A model generated the notes under the pieces. That model saw only the letters and a list, made by a program, of their open reading frames with translations, was not told where the DNA came from and did not search any database. A stretch of 45,670 nt of DNA from Candidatus Pullichristensenella stercorigallinarum (GTDB lineage: Bacteria > Bacillota > Clostridia > Christensenellales > Aristaeellaceae): assembly GCA_018712945.1 (NCBI GenBank), contig DVFZ01000102.1, positions 1 through 45,670 of the forward strand, read 5' to 3'. Position numbers and translations under genes: made by a program. Positions 43,195-45,670 of the stretch are shown here, one piece after another (position 1 is the stretch's first letter; each line of letters starts with the position of its first letter).

Positions 43195-43767
43195 TCAACG
43201 CGGGCTTTCGGACGCGTCGCCAATGTCGATGCGCAGCCGAGACCACGGCAGGCCGCGGCTGCGGCCATGCCTGCGCGCGGCATTCAACAGCGCATTTGGC
43301 GCGCTTACGACCAGAAGCGTTTCGCCATTGCAGCGGCGGACGCAGAACGCGCCGACCGTCCACCAGTTTATGCTTTCCAGCACCGGCAACGCGTTTGCCC
43401 GCGTGGAAATGAAAAACAGCTTTTCCGTTATGTTCCACCTGCGGGCAAAGCGGAAACAAGTTTGTACGCAGCACACCCCCGCGCTCCGCGCATTTTCCCA
43501 GAGAATTTCGCTGCGCTTTCCCAGGCAATACACCCTGACTGAACGGCGGGTGACCTTTGCCAACCCGCAGCATCGCGCCGCAATCAGGAAAGACGCCAAT
43601 ATAAACAAGCCATGGAAGGCCACCGCGAATGGGGAGAAAGCGTTCTTTGGCGAAGCGCTTCCAAGGCATTGCGCCAAACCGATGGCAAGCACAATCCCCA
43701 CGCCCATCCAGAGCAGAGAAACGAAGGGCGCGCCAATCCAAAACCAGCGCCGCCTCCTGCGTTTCAC
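43195..43767 (-). CDS. Small two-helix membrane protein with PH-like domain
   Basis: 190 residues: a run of arginines, two membrane helices (about 8-30 and 43-64), then a soluble domain with VTRRSVRVYCLGKRSEILWENARSAG-type strands (residues about 70-97) and KLFFISTRAN, a pattern like bacterial PH domains. The end is basic (RRHGRSRGLPWSRLRID). The GTG start follows GAGG/AGGG and lies 3 bases after the galT stop, so it is co-transcribed. Rival open frames on both strands here lack good starts and look like shadows. Family not recognised; the layout resembles the protein at 18906. Confidence 0.6.
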   Translation of the reverse strand: MKRRRRRWFWIGAPFVSLLWMGVGIVLAIGLAQCLGSASPKNAFSPFAVAFHGLFILASFLIAARCCGLAKVTRRSVRVYCLGKRSEILWENARSAGVCCVQTCFRFARRWNITEKLFFISTRANALPVLESINWWTVGAFCVRRCNGETLLVVSAPNALLNAARRHGRSRGLPWSRLRIDIGDASESPR

Positions 43768-43770
43768 GCC

Positions 43771-45267
43771 CTACGCCTCGCGATAGCCCACGCTCTCCAA
43801 AAACCGCACGAAACCGGCGCGGCCATTTTCGTCGTGCTTGTACACGCCCGAGTCAGCCAGCACGCGGGCGCACTTTTTGCCCAGGCCCCGGCGCACGGTA
43901 CCGGCGGGATCGTCTTTCGCGCCGGGCTGGGCGCGCAGTTCTTCCGTCCAGGCGGCGTGCGCCTCGGGAACGGGCGTGTTTTCAACCAGCGCGCGCTCCA
44001 CCGCGGCCAGCTCGGTCTTGAGGCGTCCGGGAAGGATAAACAGGCCCATGACTTCAATCAGGCCGATATTTTCCTTCTTGATGTGGTGCAGGTCGGCGTG
44101 CGGATGGAAAATGCCCAGCGGATGCTCCGGGCTGGTGCGGTTGTTGCGCAGCACAAGGCTTAAGCGGTATTTGCCATTTTCCCGGCGCAGAATCGGCGTA
44201 ATGGTGTTGTGGGGCTGGTCGGTCTCGGCAAAGATCTCGCAGGATGGGTCGCTCCACTTGCGCCAAGCGGCAAGCATTTCATCGGCAAGAGCAATCAAAT
44301 CCTGACGCGATTCGCTTTCCAGCCGCACGCAGCTCATCGGCCAATCGGCCACGCAGGCGCTCACGCCCTCGCGCGGGTCTTGCAGGGGAATCCACACGCC
44401 CGCGTCGTCCATGGGGAAGCGATGGTTTCCGCCCTGGAAGTGGTCATGGGAAAGAATCGAACCGCCCACGATGGGCAGATCGGCATTGGAACCGATGAAG
44501 TAATGGGGAAACTGATCTACAAAGTCAAACATGCGCTCAAAGCCATCGTGGGAGATGCGCATGGGCACGTGCTCATCGTTGAGCACGATGCAGTGCTCCC
44601 CGTAATAGAGATACGGCGAGTATTGCAGGTGCCAGAGCTTTCCATTGAGCGTCAGAGGAATCATGCGGTGGTTCTGACGGGCAGGGAAACCGGCGCGGCC
44701 CGCATAGCCGGGATTTTCGGCGCAAAGCATGCACTTGGGATAGCCCGTTTTCTTGGCGTTTCGCTGCGCGGCAATGTCGCGCGGGTCTTTCTCCGGCTTG
44801 GAAAGATTGATGGTAATTTCCAGCCGTCCTGCCGGCGTATCTTCAAAGAAGCGCATGTTCTTGGCGATGCGGTCTACTTTTATATAGTCGCAACGGCGGC
44901 AAAGGTCATAAAACCATGCAGTGGCCGCATCCGGGCCCTTGCTTGCGTAGAGATCGGAAAAGCGTTCGCGCACACGGGCGGGTTCGGGCGTCAGCAGGCC
45001 CATCAGCTTTGCGGAAAACAGGTCGCGGCTTTCGCCGGTATCGGCGATGATCCCCTGCGACGCGGCAGCATCCGCAAGGCCATCAAGCATTTCCGTGGCC
45101 GTTTCCGGGGCGGCGCAGGGCGCATAATCAATCTCTTCCGGGGCGTCCATTTGCATGGCCTCCAGCAAGCGGTTGACATAGAAGCGCCGGTCCTGCGCTT
45201 CGATCAACTCCCTGGCGATGGCGAAATCCACAAGGCGGTAAATCAGTTCCGTAACATGCATACCCAT
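43771..45267 (-). CDS. galT: Galactose-1-phosphate uridylyltransferase, class 2
   Basis: A 498-residue Firmicutes-type GalT that swaps UMP between UDP-glucose and galactose-1-phosphate. It has a long helical N-terminal domain; the middle has YPKCMLCAENPGYAGR and ILSHDHFQGGNHRFPM, and the late GIFHPHADLHH gives the HPH-like nucleophile region. The ATG at 45267 is 7 bases after GAGG; 45270 and 45261 are alternatives. galK is in another operon 8 kb away, and galE is not in the window. Confidence 0.93.
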   Translation of the reverse strand: MGMHVTELIYRLVDFAIARELIEAQDRRFYVNRLLEAMQMDAPEEIDYAPCAAPETATEMLDGLADAAASQGIIADTGESRDLFSAKLMGLLTPEPARVRERFSDLYASKGPDAATAWFYDLCRRCDYIKVDRIAKNMRFFEDTPAGRLEITINLSKPEKDPRDIAAQRNAKKTGYPKCMLCAENPGYAGRAGFPARQNHRMIPLTLNGKLWHLQYSPYLYYGEHCIVLNDEHVPMRISHDGFERMFDFVDQFPHYFIGSNADLPIVGGSILSHDHFQGGNHRFPMDDAGVWIPLQDPREGVSACVADWPMSCVRLESESRQDLIALADEMLAAWRKWSDPSCEIFAETDQPHNTITPILRRENGKYRLSLVLRNNRTSPEHPLGIFHPHADLHHIKKENIGLIEVMGLFILPGRLKTELAAVERALVENTPVPEAHAAWTEELRAQPGAKDDPAGTVRRGLGKKCARVLADSGVYKHDENGRAGFVRFLESVGYREA

Positions 45268-45410
45268 CATATCACCTCGTAATTGTATAAAGGTAGTGCC
45301 TTTGTTCTTTCCTGCGGCGCGTTGGACGGCCCTCGAATCGCGCCCAAGGGCAGGCCCCGCCGCGCCCTCTCAGCTTGATGAAACGCCTACGGCGATCTGT
45401 ATACAGAAAT

Positions 45411-45445
45411 AAAAGTGCAACCCGATTGCGGCAGATTGCACTTTT
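45411..45445 (-). terminator. Terminator of tRNA-Trp
   Basis: Minus-strand AAAAGTGCAA pairs perfectly with TTGCACTTTT (10 bp, arms 45436-45445 and 45411-45420), followed by ATTTC. It starts 3 bases after the tRNA CCA end. Confidence 0.85.
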
Positions 45446-45448
45446 AAC

Positions 45449-45522
45449 TGGCAGGGGCAGAAGGACTCGAACCCTCAACAAAGGTTTTGGAGACCCACGT
45501 GTTACCATTACACCATGCCCCT
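45449..45522 (-). tRNA. trnW: tRNA-Trp (anticodon CCA)
   Basis: 74 nt including an encoded CCA end. The acceptor AGGGGCA pairs with TGCCCCT and the discriminator is G. The D-arm is GTGT-AATGGTA-ACAC, the anticodon loop CTCCAAA (anticodon at 45488-45490), and the T-arm GAGGG-TTCGAGT-CCTTC. The anticodon stem TGGGT/ACCTT is weak: a U-U mismatch at 27-43 and a G-U at 28-42. Discriminator G and CCA anticodon match Trp identity. Confidence 0.92.
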
Positions 45523-45560
45523 ATACATCACAAGAAAAGCATTTCTTGCGAACAAAGAAT

Positions 45561-45589
45561 ATTATACAGGGATTTTGGCCGCTTGTCAA
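45561..45589 (-). promoter_or_regulatory. Consensus promoter of tRNA-Trp
   Basis: Minus-strand TTGACA (45584-45589), a 17-base spacer and TATAAT (45561-45566); both hexamers are exact. The remaining 80 bases to the window end hold no gene. Confidence 0.88.
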
Positions 45590-45670
45590 GAAGAATTTGC
45601 GCATAAAATTGCCAGTTTGTGTAGGTTTGTCAAACAAATTGGACGTAAAAGGAAGAAAGAATTTGGCGAG

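Noticed and set aside
43049-43786. Plus-strand 245-residue frame and the minus-strand 217-residue frame over the same DNA
   Set aside because: Both are Arg/Pro-rich and poorly started. The plus-strand frame crosses the strong terminator at 43121-43166. The minus-strand 190-residue frame has membrane helices, a start and a position just after galT.

Overview
The window looks like a chromosomal stretch of a GC-rich anaerobic Firmicute (class Clostridia, probably gut-associated). Supporting evidence: a complete rnfCDGEAB ferredoxin:NAD+ oxidoreductase operon, an oxygen-sensitive glycyl radical enzyme with its activase, the Firmicutes-type galactose pair (galK and class-2 galT), the tsaE-tsaB-rimI order typical of Firmicutes, AGGAGG-type ribosome binding sites and many GTG/TTG starts. 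This is inferred from gene content; no rRNA is present to settle the taxonomy.

Layout. 1-1.1 kb: tail of a probable mobile element (one phage/ICE-type gene, two terminators, a decayed stretch). 1.3-5.5 kb: a stress-type SDR, a minus-strand pair made of a serine-palmitoyltransferase-like PLP enzyme and a ketosphinganine-reductase-like SDR, and an orphan gene with its own promoter. 5.5-11.6 kb, minus strand: a duplicated DUF1538 membrane protein with two PII-like proteins, then a polyamine ABC transporter (potABCD). 11.7-14.3 kb: a collagen-like surface protein and a membrane diguanylate cyclase split by a +1 frameshift behind a foldable leader. 14.3-18.6 kb: glycyl radical enzyme, activase and ROK kinase. 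18.9-21.1 kb: a small membrane protein and a large HTH regulator. 21.1-21.86 kb: no convincing protein gene, but a consensus promoter, nested helices and a terminator that look like a structured RNA gene. 21.9-27.2 kb, minus strand: rarA; lon-engB-EamA transporter. 27.5-36 kb: a small XRE regulator on the plus strand, then one tight minus-strand run galK - amidohydrolase - tsaE - tsaB - rimI - alpha/beta hydrolase - membrane MurF-like ligase - ddl - small conserved protein. 36-43.1 kb, plus strand: rnfCDGEAB and a secreted 5'-nucleotidase. 43.2-45.5 kb, minus strand: small PH-like membrane protein, galT, tRNA-Trp.

How the genes fit together. Rnf links ferredoxin oxidation to ion pumping, the central energy-conserving step of such anaerobes. 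Galactokinase and GalT form the Leloir route but sit at two separate loci. The long minus-strand operon joins sugar entry, t6A tRNA modification and the D-Ala-D-Ala steps of peptidoglycan synthesis. The best candidates for something undescribed are the PII-like/DUF1538 module, the sphingoid-base-type SPT/SDR pair outside Bacteroidetes, and the unidentified structured RNA near 21.3-21.7 kb. All assignments come from reading the sequence and remembered family motifs; no database search was run.
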